From an uncultured Pelagibacteraceae bacterium (GTDB lineage: Bacteria > Pseudomonadota > Alphaproteobacteria > Pelagibacterales > Pelagibacteraceae), in assembly GCA_902516395.1 (NCBI GenBank), contig CABXYN010000006.1, positions 1 to 57,699 on the forward strand: 57,699 nt of DNA. Reading direction: 5' to 3'. The position numbers and the translations under genes were made by a program. Positions 1 through 10,449 of the stretch are shown one piece after another. Below the pieces are notes generated by a model. It was not told the DNA's origin. It was given only the letters and a program-made list of their open reading frames with translations, and searched no databases. Position 1 is the first letter of the stretch. Each line of letters opens with the position of its first letter.

Positions 1-2
1 TA

Positions 3-1025
3 GTTCTTAAAAAAAAAATAAAAAATAATTTAATTACTAAATCAGTAAGAGTAGAAGAAAATTTAAAATCAAAATTAAATGTTAATGTCAAATTTGACAT
101 TTTTGCAATTGATAGGGGTATCTCTAAATTTTTTAATTCTATAGATGGAAAAATAAATGAATTTAAATCACAAAGAAAAGACGAAAAAAGAAGATTAAAA
201 TTAATAGAAATAGAAAAAAAAGATAAAGAAAAAGAAAAAATAAAAAAACAAAAAATCTTACAAGAGGAAAGACAATTAAAATTAAAAGAGCAGCAACTAA
301 AGGATGAAGAAAGAATAGAAAAATTAAGAGCCAAAGATCTAAAATTATTTTTGAGAAAAGAACAGGCGCTTTTAAGAAAAGAACAATCAGAAAGACAAAA
401 AAAATTTTTACAAGAACTTAGAATCCAAAAGCAAATCGAAAGATTTAGAATTAGAGAAGTAAAAGAATTAGAAAAACTTGAGAAAATTTCTTTAAGAGAA
501 AAAAGAGAGGACTATGGAGAATTACAACAAAGAATAGAGAATTTAAAAAATAAATATAGACTTATAAGAGACCAAAAAATTAGAGAGAGAGTTGAAGCTC
601 TTGGTGTTAAGACAGATGAAGCTGATGATAGATCGGCACTCCTTCAAAAGGAGAGAGAATATAATTTAGCTAGACAAAAAATTGAGTTTGCTTTAGAAAG
701 TTTTTATAGAAGTGCCAATAGTTTAGTTTTTCAATTAAATAAAAGATATATTACAAGACACATGTCTATATTCAGATGTATAGATAAAAGGTTTGAGACA
801 GGAGAAATATTTATTAAATGGGATGAGTCTTCGGATGATGAATGGTTAATTTTAATATATATAAAGGATAATTCACCTGATAAAGGAATAATAATAGAAG
901 ATAAGACAAATGAAGAAAAAAACATGTCTCATGAGTTTAAAGCAAATGAAATATTTAAAGCCTCAGACTTAATGGTTGATTCTCTAACTCAGCTAATTTC
1001 AAAAAAAAGACAGAAACAGAAGTAA
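3..1025 (+). CDS. Coiled-coil protein of unknown function, 5'-truncated by the window edge
   Basis: The reading frame is open from the first complete codon (position 3) to the stop at 1023-1025, so at least 340 codons are present and the true start lies outside the window. A TTG at 351 is only an internal leucine codon. Roughly residues 55-200 are extremely rich in K, E, R and Q without prolines, which predicts a long coiled coil. A C-terminal segment of about 120 residues looks globular and contains hydrophobic strands (around WLILIYI). I do not recognise a family. The gene converges on scfR with only 8 bp between the stop codons. Confidence 0.7.
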   Translation, partial: VLKKKIKNNLITKSVRVEENLKSKLNVNVKFDIFAIDRGISKFFNSIDGKINEFKSQRKDEKRRLKLIEIEKKDKEKEKIKKQKILQEERQLKLKEQQLKDEERIEKLRAKDLKLFLRKEQALLRKEQSERQKKFLQELRIQKQIERFRIREVKELEKLEKISLREKREDYGELQQRIENLKNKYRLIRDQKIRERVEALGVKTDEADDRSALLQKEREYNLARQKIEFALESFYRSANSLVFQLNKRYITRHMSIFRCIDKRFETGEIFIKWDESSDDEWLILIYIKDNSPDKGIIIEDKTNEEKNMSHEFKANEIFKASDLMVDSLTQLISKKRQKQK

Positions 1026-1033
1026 TTTTTAAT

Positions 1034-2458
1034 TTACTCATTTACGTAAACAGAAACTCCTCTAGAATTTATGTCTACATCAAATTTCTTATGAAGAGGA
1101 GGGAAAGCTCTCTGTGAACAATCAAGCCTGTCACATGTTCTACATGATACTCCAATAGGTAATTCAGATTTTTTATCACTAAGATCTAAATTTTCAGTAT
1201 ATACAAATTCTTTAGCATATTTTGCTTCACAACCAAGACCTATAGACAGCATACTTTTTTTTTGCCCATATCTTCCTACACCCTTTTCAACTGTTTTTGC
1301 TATACAGACATATTTTTCTCCGTTGGTCATTTTGCTAACTGCTGCTTGAATAACACCTGGCCTTGAAAAAGCAGAATAAACATTCCATCTTGGACAAGCT
1401 CCTCCATATCTCGGTATTTCTATACCTGATAATGAAAATCTTTTAGAAATATTTCCTGCAACATCTACTCTTAAAAAGTGAAAAGGTATTCCAGGAAGTT
1501 TTGGATCTTGCAAGCACGTTACTCTATGAGCAACCTGTTCAAACGAAGTTGCAAAAGTATTTTGTAAAAGTTCTAAATCATATTTTAATTCTTTGCATTC
1601 TTTATGAAAAAGAGAGTAAGGCATTAATATCGCAGCGCCACAATAATTTAAAAGCGCAACTCTTGTTAACTTTTTAGATTCATCTGTTGGGAAATTAAAT
1701 GTTGAAAGGTATTCATCAATTTCTTTTGAGGCACCTTCTTGTGAAATTTGTGCCGCAGCAAAAAGTTTTTTAGTTTCGAGTGAGAGATAATCAGATAATA
1801 ATAATTCTTTGTCTTTTACCTTATAAATTTTTGAGAATGGTTTTCCTTCTTTAGGTATTACATCTTTTACAGTTATGCCATATTCATCTTTTAAAAATTG
1901 ACATAAGGCAATATATCTTGTTCTATTGTTTTGTTTTACTTTTTCAAATATTTCATTAGCGAATTCCTCTAATTTTGGAAAAAAATTTTTATTTTCTTGT
2001 AAAAAATCTGAAATTACTTCACCAGGAAATGCGTTTTTTCTCCCATCAATAATTTTACCTGAAATATTTTCTAATTTGTTAAAAATTTCATGATCTTTTT
2101 GTTTAAAGTTGTCACCTAGTTTAATTAAAGCTTTAGCAATTTTTGGATTTGTATTAACTAAATCCTTTACCTCTGGTCCAAGAATATCAAGATCCTCAAA
2201 AAGTTCATCACCCAACAATTCAGAAATATTATTCTCAAGATTTATGTCTGTCTTGCTTGTAAGATCAGAAAGCTCTATTTTTAGTTTATCACAAACCCTT
2301 AAAAGTAAGTCTCCATCAATTTTTCTTTTTCCACTCTCTATTAGATTTAAATAGCTTGGTGAAATAGACATTTCTTCTGCTAGTTTGTTAGCTTGTATTC
2401 CTAGTTGCCTTCTAAACGCTTTGATTTTTGGCCCAATTTTTGTATCAATTTGACTCAT
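1034..2458 (-). CDS. XRE-family ScfR/RamB-type transcriptional regulator of acetate/short-chain acyl-CoA metabolism
   Basis: Probably a cytoplasmic DNA-binding regulator of the glyoxylate shunt. The N-terminus (about residues 8-65 from the chosen start) is an XRE helix-turn-helix with the typical LAEEMSISPSYLNLIESGKR core. The middle is the IrrE-like region, including SFEQVAHRVTCLQDP. The C-terminus is the ScfR domain with a Cys cluster (CRTCDRLDC). This architecture is shared with RamB of actinobacteria and ScfR of alphaproteobacteria. I chose ATG 2458, 13 codons inside the longest frame, because the HTH starts just after it and the upstream extension would run through the operator repeats. 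It is divergent from aceA, which supports local regulation; the ligand is inferred, probably an acyl-CoA. Confidence 0.85.
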   Translation of the reverse strand: MSQIDTKIGPKIKAFRRQLGIQANKLAEEMSISPSYLNLIESGKRKIDGDLLLRVCDKLKIELSDLTSKTDINLENNISELLGDELFEDLDILGPEVKDLVNTNPKIAKALIKLGDNFKQKDHEIFNKLENISGKIIDGRKNAFPGEVISDFLQENKNFFPKLEEFANEIFEKVKQNNRTRYIALCQFLKDEYGITVKDVIPKEGKPFSKIYKVKDKELLLSDYLSLETKKLFAAAQISQEGASKEIDEYLSTFNFPTDESKKLTRVALLNYCGAAILMPYSLFHKECKELKYDLELLQNTFATSFEQVAHRVTCLQDPKLPGIPFHFLRVDVAGNISKRFSLSGIEIPRYGGACPRWNVYSAFSRPGVIQAAVSKMTNGEKYVCIAKTVEKGVGRYGQKKSMLSIGLGCEAKYAKEFVYTENLDLSDKKSELPIGVSCRTCDRLDCSQRAFPPLHKKFDVDINSRGVSVYVNE

Positions 2459-2466
2459 TTTACTAT

Positions 2467-2569
2467 TTGTAAATTTTGTAAATTTAAATTTACACAAAAT
2501 TATTCGATTTTACAAGTAAAATCAATTTAATTGTAGATTTTGTAAATATTGTAAATTATAAAGTTTACA
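2467..2569. promoter_or_regulatory. Operator-like repeat cluster between scfR and aceA
   Basis: TTGTAAAT occurs four times as two pairs, at 2467 and 2476 and again at 2540 and 2549, each pair spaced 9 bp. Inverted TTTACA copies complete palindromes. TGTAAATTTAAATTTACA at 2477-2494 is a perfect 18-bp palindrome, and TGTAAA-N8-TTTACA spans 2550-2569. A further TTTTACA lies at 2508-2514. The arrangement around the regulator start and the divergent promoter suggests binding sites for the ScfR protein. That assignment is inference from position. Confidence 0.55.
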
Positions 2570-2730
2570 TGGAAAAAAACAAAATTAACAACATCGAAAA
2601 TAACTACCAAATTACTAATAATGAAGAGCATTCTGAGCACAAGTCAAAAGGTATTTACATTAGAGACGATCATTGCGATTGGGGATCTAGCGGAATGAAC
2701 GAATTTACTGAAGAATACAGCTCAAAATAG
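2569..2730 (+). CDS. Small unrecognised ORF (53 aa) in the aceA leader
   Basis: ATG at 2569 opens a 53-codon frame ending in TAG at 2728-2730. The product is hydrophilic. Its N-terminal half is rich in N, E and K, and its second half holds a denser motif (RDDHCDWGSSGMNEF) with one Cys and two His residues. There is no signal peptide or membrane helix. The start codon overlaps the end of the second TGTAAA/TTTACA palindrome and no ribosome binding site is visible, so translation would have to be leaderless or start inefficiently. It lies 44 bp ahead of aceA on the same strand. I do not recognise the product; it could be a real small protein or a fortuitous frame. Confidence 0.45.
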   Translation: MEKNKINNIENNYQITNNEEHSEHKSKGIYIRDDHCDWGSSGMNEFTEEYSSK

Positions 2731-2753
2731 TCATTAGTCATTTCTAGTCATTT
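2728..2753 (+). repeat. Three short direct repeats upstream of aceA
   Basis: TAGTCATT recurs at 2728, 2735 and 2745 (the last two extended to TAGTCATTT), between the small ORF and the aceA ribosome binding site. The function is unknown. It could be a regulator or antitermination site in the leader. Confidence 0.35.
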
Positions 2754-2774
2754 AATCAAAAGAGAGGGGTTTAA

Positions 2775-4049
2775 GTGTCAGCTGAGAATATTTCATACGA
2801 TTTACAAAGATTTGCAGGTATTAAAAGAGATTATACTCCTGAAGAAGTTGAAAGATTAAGAGGTTCAATCAGAATTGAGTATTCTATGTGTAAAATGCAG
2901 TCCCAAAAGCTTTGGAAACTGCTTAATACAGAAGCCTATGTTAACACCCTTGGATCACTTTCAGGAAATCATGCAGTACAACATGCAAAAGCTGGTTTAA
3001 AAGCAATTTATTTAAGTGGTTGGCAAGTTGCAGCTGATGCTAACAGTGCTGGTGAAATGTATCCTGATCAATCTTTATATCCATATGATAGTGCACCAAA
3101 ATTAGTTGAGACAATGAATAATTCCCTGGTTAGAGCAGATCAAATTCAACATATGGAATTGATAGATGGTGACATGGATAAAAGTAAGAGAACTGATTAC
3201 ATGTTGCCAATTATAGCTGATGGTGAAGCAGGATTTGGTGGACCACTAAACGTATTTGAATTAACCAAAAAATTTATTAGAGCAGGTGCTGCTGGAGTTC
3301 ATTTTGAAGACCAATTAGCTAGTGAGAAAAAATGTGGTCATATGGGTGGAAAAGTTTTAGTTCCAACTGGAACAATGGTTAGAAATTTAAAGGCTGCAAG
3401 ACTTGCCGCTGATATTGCAGATGTACCATTAATAATTTTAGCAAGAACAGATGCAAATGCTGCAAAGTTAATCACTAATGATTTTGATGAAAATGATAAA
3501 CCGTTTTTAACTGGCGAAAGATCACCTGAAGGTTTCTTTTATGTTAAAGACGGAATTGAGCAGGCAATTTCTAGAGGTCTTGCTTATGCACCATACGCAG
3601 ATTTAATTTGGTGTGAAACTGCAACACCAAATTTAGAAGAGGCAAAGAAATTTGCTGATGCTATACACGAAAAATTTCCTGGAAAAATGTTAGCTTATAA
3701 CTGCTCGCCATCATTTAATTGGAAGAAACATTTATCTGATGAAGAGATTGGATCATTTCAAAGAAAAATTGGAGAAATGGGATATAAATTTCAATTCATT
3801 ACACTAGCAGGTTTCCACACTCAAAACATTGCAATATTTGAATTAGCAGAAAAATATAAATCAGAAGGTATGACTGCTTACTCAAAAATTCAACAGCATG
3901 AATTTGCTAGAGAAAAAGATGGATACACAAGTGTGAAACATCAAAGAGAAGTAGGTACATCTTATTTTGATGCAGTTTCAAATACAATAAGCTCAGGTAA
4001 AAGCTCAACTACAGCAATGGAAGGCTCAACTGAGTCAGAACAGTTTTAG
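2775..4049 (+). CDS. aceA: Isocitrate lyase
   Basis: Cleaves isocitrate to glyoxylate and succinate, the first step of the glyoxylate shunt, in the cytoplasm. The 424-residue product carries the isocitrate lyase signature with the catalytic Cys ([10 protein letters not shown], about residues 193-202), the upstream metal-site region [11 protein letters not shown] and the ARTDANAA segment. The start is GTG 2775, preceded by AGAGAGGGG as ribosome binding site about 6 nt upstream. Its divergent neighbour is a ScfR-type regulator, the usual partner for acetate or short-chain acid control of this enzyme. No malate synthase gene is in the window. Confidence 0.97.
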   Translation: MSAENISYDLQRFAGIKRDYTPEEVERLRGSIRIEYSMCKMQSQKLWKLLNTEAYVNTLGSLSGNHAVQHAKAGLKAIYLSGWQVAADANSAGEMYPDQSLYPYDSAPKLVETMNNSLVRADQIQHMELIDGDMDKSKRTDYMLPIIADGEAGFGGPLNVFELTKKFIRAGAAGVHFEDQLASEKKCGHMGGKVLVPTGTMVRNLKAARLAADIADVPLIILARTDANAAKLITNDFDENDKPFLTGERSPEGFFYVKDGIEQAISRGLAYAPYADLIWCETATPNLEEAKKFADAIHEKFPGKMLAYNCSPSFNWKKHLSDEEIGSFQRKIGEMGYKFQFITLAGFHTQNIAIFELAEKYKSEGMTAYSKIQQHEFAREKDGYTSVKHQREVGTSYFDAVSNTISSGKSSTTAMEGSTESEQF

Positions 4050-4060
4050 ATAATAAATTA

Positions 4061-4351
4061 ATGTTTACTAGTGGTCTTCTTTTAATAGTAAGCTATCTTT
4101 TATTTAAATATACAGTTCAATGGATTCAATATTACAATCAAACCGATCCTAGGATGCCTGACTCAATATGGCGTTATACTTGTGATTATAAAGTTATCGG
4201 CATAAGAGATATCTGTGACTTGGATGATAAGCCATTTGTAAGACAAAGAAGGAAAAGAGATAAAATTGTTACAATAATGTATTTTATTGTGGTCCTTGCT
4301 TTTGTATTTTCTATGTATTTTATGGCGAGTTTATTAGGATTAATTCTTTAA
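4061..4351 (+). CDS. Small membrane protein with two transmembrane helices, unknown function
   Basis: The 96-residue product has a hydrophobic helix at residues 1-20, a charged central loop of about 50 residues containing aromatic and Cys positions (RYTCDYK, DICDLDD), and a second helix at about 70-95. It starts 11 bp after aceA on the same strand and may be read through from it. Its 3' end overlaps the convergent djlA-like gene by 12 nt. I do not recognise a family. Confidence 0.65.
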   Translation: MFTSGLLLIVSYLLFKYTVQWIQYYNQTDPRMPDSIWRYTCDYKVIGIRDICDLDDKPFVRQRRKRDKIVTIMYFIVVLAFVFSMYFMASLLGLIL

Positions 4352-5062
4352 TTTTTGAATCTGATCCCATGCTAAATTGACGGCTCTCATTTTAGCTTTG
4401 CTCTCATCTATTACTTCTTGAGGAACGCCTTTACTTAATAAGATATCAGGGTGATGCTCTTTGCTAAGTTTAATATACCGTTTTCTTATTTCTTCGAGTG
4501 AGTCATCAGGCTTACTCTCTAAAACAATATAAGGATTAAGTTTGTCTGATGACTTTCTACTCTCTTTAATGCCATTAATTTGAGTCTGATTTAATCCAAA
4601 AATTCTTGCTATATCTTCTATCATTATTAATTCATTGTCACTTACGTGACCGTCAGCTTCTGCAATATAAAATAAAGTATTTATTACCTCTTCTAAAATA
4701 TTTAAATTACCTTTATAAACTTCTGAAATTTGTTTTGCATATGGTTCATACCCCGTGCTTTCTTCTTTAGCTTTATTGAAAATTTTACCAACCTGATCTA
4801 ATTCACTCTCAGGTATTTTTAATTTATCTTTAACTGCAATTAATTCTTCACGACTAACTTGTCCATCTGCTTTACTTAGCTTTGCTGATAAAACAATCAA
4901 AGAGAGTGCAAATATTTGTTGAGGCTGTGCAAAAGATCTAAATCCACCACCTGATCTGGCTCTTGACATTTTTCCGCCAATTAAGGATCCCAAAAGCATA
5001 CCGAAAGGTCCACCAATAGAAAAACCCAGCATTCCACCAATTATGCTTCCCCATATTGCCAT
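4340..5062 (-). CDS. DjlA-like co-chaperone (TerB domain plus C-terminal J domain)
   Basis: A membrane-associated Hsp40-type co-chaperone, inferred to stimulate DnaK. The N-terminus (residues 3-30) is a glycine-rich hydrophobic segment (GSIIGGMLGFSIGGPFG) resembling the DjlA anchor. Residues about 45-150 match a TerB-like helical domain with two repeated acidic motifs (KADGQVSREE, EADGHVSDNE). The last 65 residues are a J domain with the HPD tripeptide (EHHPD). The length of 240 fits the family. The start overlaps the stop of the upstream DUF6134-like gene by one base, so the two are probably co-transcribed. Confidence 0.85.
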   Translation of the reverse strand: MAIWGSIIGGMLGFSIGGPFGMLLGSLIGGKMSRARSGGGFRSFAQPQQIFALSLIVLSAKLSKADGQVSREELIAVKDKLKIPESELDQVGKIFNKAKEESTGYEPYAKQISEVYKGNLNILEEVINTLFYIAEADGHVSDNELIMIEDIARIFGLNQTQINGIKESRKSSDKLNPYIVLESKPDDSLEEIRKRYIKLSKEHHPDILLSKGVPQEVIDESKAKMRAVNLAWDQIQKLKN

Positions 5063-5748
5063 TATTCGAAACTCCTTAATCTATATTCCCAGTTTCCCAT
5101 TTTATTATAAGTCACTTTTAATATTAAATTATTTTCAGGATTATACCAAACATCAAATTCAAATTTTTTTTCATCTGAAAGATCTTCGTCATTTGACTTA
5201 ATATTAAAGTGTTCCGTTAAATATTCTTTACCATTAATAGTAATTTTTTCAGTTCCAATTAAACTTACAGTCTGTTTTTTAACACTACCAGATAAAGGAC
5301 TGATCTGTTTATCCGAATTGAAAATTTTGTGATTCCACCAATTTCCAATTGTACAATCTAAACTAGCTTCACCTTTATAAGATGATCCATCTATAATAAA
5401 TTTATTTGTATATTTATCATAATTTAAATTCACATATTTTTCCTTATCATTTTGAAAAGTATTTGATTTAAAAAAAACTAATTTTTCATTTTTATATTTT
5501 TCTATTGTTTCACTTAATATTGAAAAAACTGTTACCCCAAATAACTCTACTTTAAAATTAGTATAATTTTTTACTACAAACAAATCCTCATCAAATTCAA
5601 AAAAGTAGCTGGTGCTTCCAATAATTTCATTATTTCTTAGAACATCCATCTCAATTTTTTTAAGACCTTCATAATGACTGCTATGTGCCATCACCTTAGA
5701 AGCAAACATAATAATAAGCAATACGGGTATAAAATGTTTCATTTTCAT
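5062..5748 (-). CDS. Exported protein, DUF6134-like
   Basis: The 228-residue product begins with a Sec signal peptide (MKMKHFIPVLLIIMFASKVMA, cleavage near residue 21). The mature part is beta-rich and resembles the DUF6134 family of periplasmic proteins: it starts with LKKIEMDVLRNNEIIGSTSY and ends in a WYNPENNLILKVTYN strand. No catalytic motif is visible and the function is unknown. The family name rests on memory of the sequence style. Confidence 0.6.
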   Translation of the reverse strand: MKMKHFIPVLLIIMFASKVMAHSSHYEGLKKIEMDVLRNNEIIGSTSYFFEFDEDLFVVKNYTNFKVELFGVTVFSILSETIEKYKNEKLVFFKSNTFQNDKEKYVNLNYDKYTNKFIIDGSSYKGEASLDCTIGNWWNHKIFNSDKQISPLSGSVKKQTVSLIGTEKITINGKEYLTEHFNIKSNDEDLSDEKKFEFDVWYNPENNLILKVTYNKMGNWEYRLRSFE

Positions 5749-5787
5749 AGATTTTAGTTAAAGAAAGTATAAATAATAGCTAAATAT

Positions 5788-6435
5788 ATGTTCCTTACTA
5801 TCAAAAATATTCCTAAAGTCTCATGGAGTTCTCAAGAGACTTTTAATCTAAAGCCAAAATTATCAACATTATTTTTTCTTTGTTTTGGCCTTATATTATT
5901 TGGTTTTGGTGAAGCCTTAGTCGTTATTTCATTTATTGGCAATTCTCCATGGACTGTAATGGCACAAGGAATTTCAATTAATTCAGGATTATCCATTGGA
6001 ATTGTCACTTTTATAGTGAGTGTTGTCGTTTTATGTTCATGGTTTTTCTTAAAACAAAAACCTGGTCTTGGTACTATATTCAATATCGTGATTATTGCAG
6101 CAATGTTAGATATAACAATTGCATTAATACCAACCCCTGAAACTTACATTATGAAATTATTAATGGCTGCAGTAGGTGTAATGATAGTCGGGGTGGGGAG
6201 TGGTATCTATTTAATTGCTAATCTAGGTCCAGGACCTAGGGATGGTTTAATGACTGGTTTACAAAAAAAAACTAATCTACCAATTGCTGCTGTAAGATCT
6301 TTTATAGAAATTTCTGTAGCTTCAGTTGGTTGGTATTTAGGTGGAACAATTGGAATTGGAACATTAATGTTTGCTTTTGGAATTGGTCCCTGCATTGCTT
6401 TAAGTTTATATATTATAGATAAAATAATGAACTAA
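5788..6435 (+). CDS. YczE/YitT-family integral membrane protein
   Basis: 215 residues with about five to six membrane helices. The family hallmarks are the FGFGEALVVISFIGNSPWTV motif near helix 1 and the GPGPRDGLMTGL motif at about residues 147-158, which are typical of the YczE-like branch of YitT proteins. The biochemical function is unknown. It starts divergently from the DUF6134-like gene and its 3' end overlaps the convergent typA by 4 nt. Confidence 0.8.
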   Translation: MFLTIKNIPKVSWSSQETFNLKPKLSTLFFLCFGLILFGFGEALVVISFIGNSPWTVMAQGISINSGLSIGIVTFIVSVVVLCSWFFLKQKPGLGTIFNIVIIAAMLDITIALIPTPETYIMKLLMAAVGVMIVGVGSGIYLIANLGPGPRDGLMTGLQKKTNLPIAAVRSFIEISVASVGWYLGGTIGIGTLMFAFGIGPCIALSLYIIDKIMN

Positions 6436-8258
6436 GTAGCAGTATTTTGTTTTTCGCTTCTTTTTCTTTCGTGAGGGTCCAGAATTGCTTTTCTAAGTCT
6501 ACAAGACTTAGGTGTAATTTCTAAAGCTTCATCAGTATTAAGCATACTTAACTGTTCTGCAATCGACATTTGTCTTACAGGTGTAAGAACTATGTTTTCA
6601 TCTGTGCCTTGTGTTCTCATATTCGTGAGTTTTTTTCCTTTCATGACGTTAATTATCATATCACCAGGTTTTGGAGCCAAGCCCACAATCATTCCTGTAT
6701 AAACTGGATCATTGTGTGTAACAAACATTTCTCCTCTAGCTTGCAAATTAAAAATTGAAAATGCAACAGCCTTCCCTTGATCCATAGAAATTAAAGCTCC
6801 ATTTCTTCTTCCTTCCATGTCTCCCTCAAAATCTCCATAAGAGTGAAAAATTCTGTTAATAACACCTGTTCCTTTTGTCAAAGTTAAAAATCTACTTGTG
6901 TATCCCATTAAACCTCTTGTTGGTGCTTGAAAAATAAGTCTTTTTTTATTTTTTCCAGTATCTTTTAGTTCAATTAACTTACCTTTTCTTCTATTCATAG
7001 AGTCTATTATCCTTGATGAATATTCTTCATCTAAATCCATTGTAATTTCTTCAATTGGCTCTAACTTTTTTGAATTTTCGTCAGTTTTAAATAAAACTTT
7101 AGGAGGGCTTACAGTCATTTCAAAGCCCTCACGTCTCATTTGTGTTAATAATATTTCAAGCATTAGTTCTCCTCTTCCACTTATCTCAAATGCATCTTTA
7201 TTTGAGTTTTCTGAGAAAGAAATTCCAACATTGTTTTGAGCTTCTAAAATTAAACGATCTCTAATTTGAGTACTTGTTAATTTTTTTCCCTCAGTTCCTG
7301 CTAGTGGTGAGCTATTTACTGTTATTTTTATCGACATGGTTGGTGGATCGATCGGTGTTGCCTCAATTGGTTCATTTACTTCTAAATCACAAATCGTATC
7401 TGCTACATTTGCTTTTTCCAATCCTGCTATGACTACAATATCTCCAGCTTCTCCAACTTCAATCGGAACTTTTTTTGTACCTTCGTATCTAAAGATTTTT
7501 GTAAGTCTACCTTCATCTACTTTTTCACCATTTAAATTGATTGCCTTAATTTGTTGATTTGCTTTCGCAGTTCCTTGTGAAATTCTTCCTACTAAACTTC
7601 TACCCAAAAAGTTGTCAGCATAAAGTAGCGTCGATAGCATCGCAAATGGTTTTGATCTATCAAATTTAGAGGGTTTTACGTGATCTAAAACTAAATCTAA
7701 TAGTGGATTAAGATTTTCTCTTGGCCCATCAATCTCCTTAGAAGCCCAACCAGATCTTCCACTTGCATATAAAACTGGAAAATCTAATTGCTCCTCATTA
7801 GCGTCTAAACTAACAAATAAATCAAATGTTTCGTTTAAAACTTCATCAGCCCTTTGATCACTTTTGTCTAATTTATTTATAACAACAATTGGTTTTAGCC
7901 CTTGTTTTAGTGCTTTGCTTAATACAAATTTTGTTTGTGGCATTACACCTTCTGCAGAGTCTACTAATAATAAAGCACCATCTGCTAAACTTAAAACTCT
8001 TTCAACTTCAGCTGCAAAATCTCTGTGACCGGGAGTATCAATAATATTTATTCTAATATCTTTCCAATTAATCGAAGTCGGTTTCGCAAGTATTGTAATT
8101 CCTCTTTCTTTTTCTAGTTCTCCAGAGTCCATTAATCTTTCATCGACTACTTCGTTGTCTCTAAAAGAACCAGACTGTTTCATTAAGTTATCAATCAGTG
8201 TTGTTTTTCCATGATCAACATGAGCAATGATAGTGATGTTTCGAATATTGTTATTCAT
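6432..8258 (-). CDS. typA: Ribosome-associated translational GTPase TypA/BipA
   Basis: An EF-G-like GTPase that acts on the ribosome in stress adaptation and 50S assembly. The 608 residues include the G1 motif AHVDHGKTT (about 12-20), the switch RGITI, DTPGH (G3) and NKLD (G4). Domains II, III and V follow, then the BipA-specific C-terminus ending near VLTPVRQMSIAEQL. It follows the groEL terminator, so it needs its own promoter in 8259-8300. A TATAAG at 8269-8274 (minus strand) is a possible -10 box, but I see no strong -35 box. Confidence 0.97.
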   Translation of the reverse strand: MNNNIRNITIIAHVDHGKTTLIDNLMKQSGSFRDNEVVDERLMDSGELEKERGITILAKPTSINWKDIRINIIDTPGHRDFAAEVERVLSLADGALLLVDSAEGVMPQTKFVLSKALKQGLKPIVVINKLDKSDQRADEVLNETFDLFVSLDANEEQLDFPVLYASGRSGWASKEIDGPRENLNPLLDLVLDHVKPSKFDRSKPFAMLSTLLYADNFLGRSLVGRISQGTAKANQQIKAINLNGEKVDEGRLTKIFRYEGTKKVPIEVGEAGDIVVIAGLEKANVADTICDLEVNEPIEATPIDPPTMSIKITVNSSPLAGTEGKKLTSTQIRDRLILEAQNNVGISFSENSNKDAFEISGRGELMLEILLTQMRREGFEMTVSPPKVLFKTDENSKKLEPIEEITMDLDEEYSSRIIDSMNRRKGKLIELKDTGKNKKRLIFQAPTRGLMGYTSRFLTLTKGTGVINRIFHSYGDFEGDMEGRRNGALISMDQGKAVAFSIFNLQARGEMFVTHNDPVYTGMIVGLAPKPGDMIINVMKGKKLTNMRTQGTDENIVLTPVRQMSIAEQLSMLNTDEALEITPKSCRLRKAILDPHERKRSEKQNTAT

Positions 8259-8302
8259 AATTGAGTTTCTTATACATCTAAACCTGAGATTGAAAACAAA
8301 AA

Positions 8303-8328
8303 AAAAGGGCAGAAGAATCTGCCCTTTT
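8303..8328 (-). terminator. Rho-independent terminator of groESL
   Basis: An 11-bp perfect stem (AAAAGGGCAGA paired with TCTGCCCTTTT) with a 4-nt loop lies 26 bp beyond the groEL stop. On the minus strand it is followed by a long T run (the complement of 8293-8306), the correct polarity for ending groESL transcription. It is the only strong hairpin terminator I see in the window. Confidence 0.85.
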
Positions 8329-8353
8329 AAATTTCTTAATTAGACTTTTTGGG

Positions 8354-10329
<1,976 letters not shown>

Positions 10330-10353
10330 ATTTACTCCTTTAAATTAGAGTTC

Positions 10354-10382
10354 ATATAGATGCATGTGACTATTATTTCAAG
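10354..10382 (-). promoter_or_regulatory. RpoH (sigma-32)-type heat-shock promoter of groESL
   Basis: On the minus strand CTTGAA (10377-10382) and CTATAT (10354-10359) are separated by exactly 17 bp. This matches the alphaproteobacterial RpoH consensus as I know it (CTTG then about 17 bp then CYTATnT). It lies 25 bp upstream of the groES start. No CIRCE element (HrcA site) is visible in 10330-10449, so sigma-32 control alone is the likely mode. Confidence 0.7.
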
Positions 10383-10449
10383 ATCTGGCCTTAAATATAT
10401 AAATGAGAAAAATCAGGAATTTACTGGATTTTTAAGTTATATCTGAAAT

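Noticed and set aside
351..1025. TTG 351 as the start of the first gene
   Set aside because: The frame is open back to the window edge with continuous charged coiled-coil sequence, so 351 is internal.
2498..2774. A glycine-type or other riboswitch in the aceA leader
   Set aside because: I see no paired glycine-aptamer-like architecture; the spacer is filled by TGTAAA repeats and the small ORF.
7336..7557. Plus-strand ORF of 73 codons inside typA
   Set aside because: It is an antisense shadow of the EF-G-like gene with low-complexity composition and no initiation signal. Similar antisense frames inside groEL, smc and others were dismissed for the same reason.
10330..10449. CIRCE element for HrcA control of groESL
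   Set aside because: No TTAGCACTC-N9-GAGTGCTAA or near match is present; an RpoH-type promoter fits instead.
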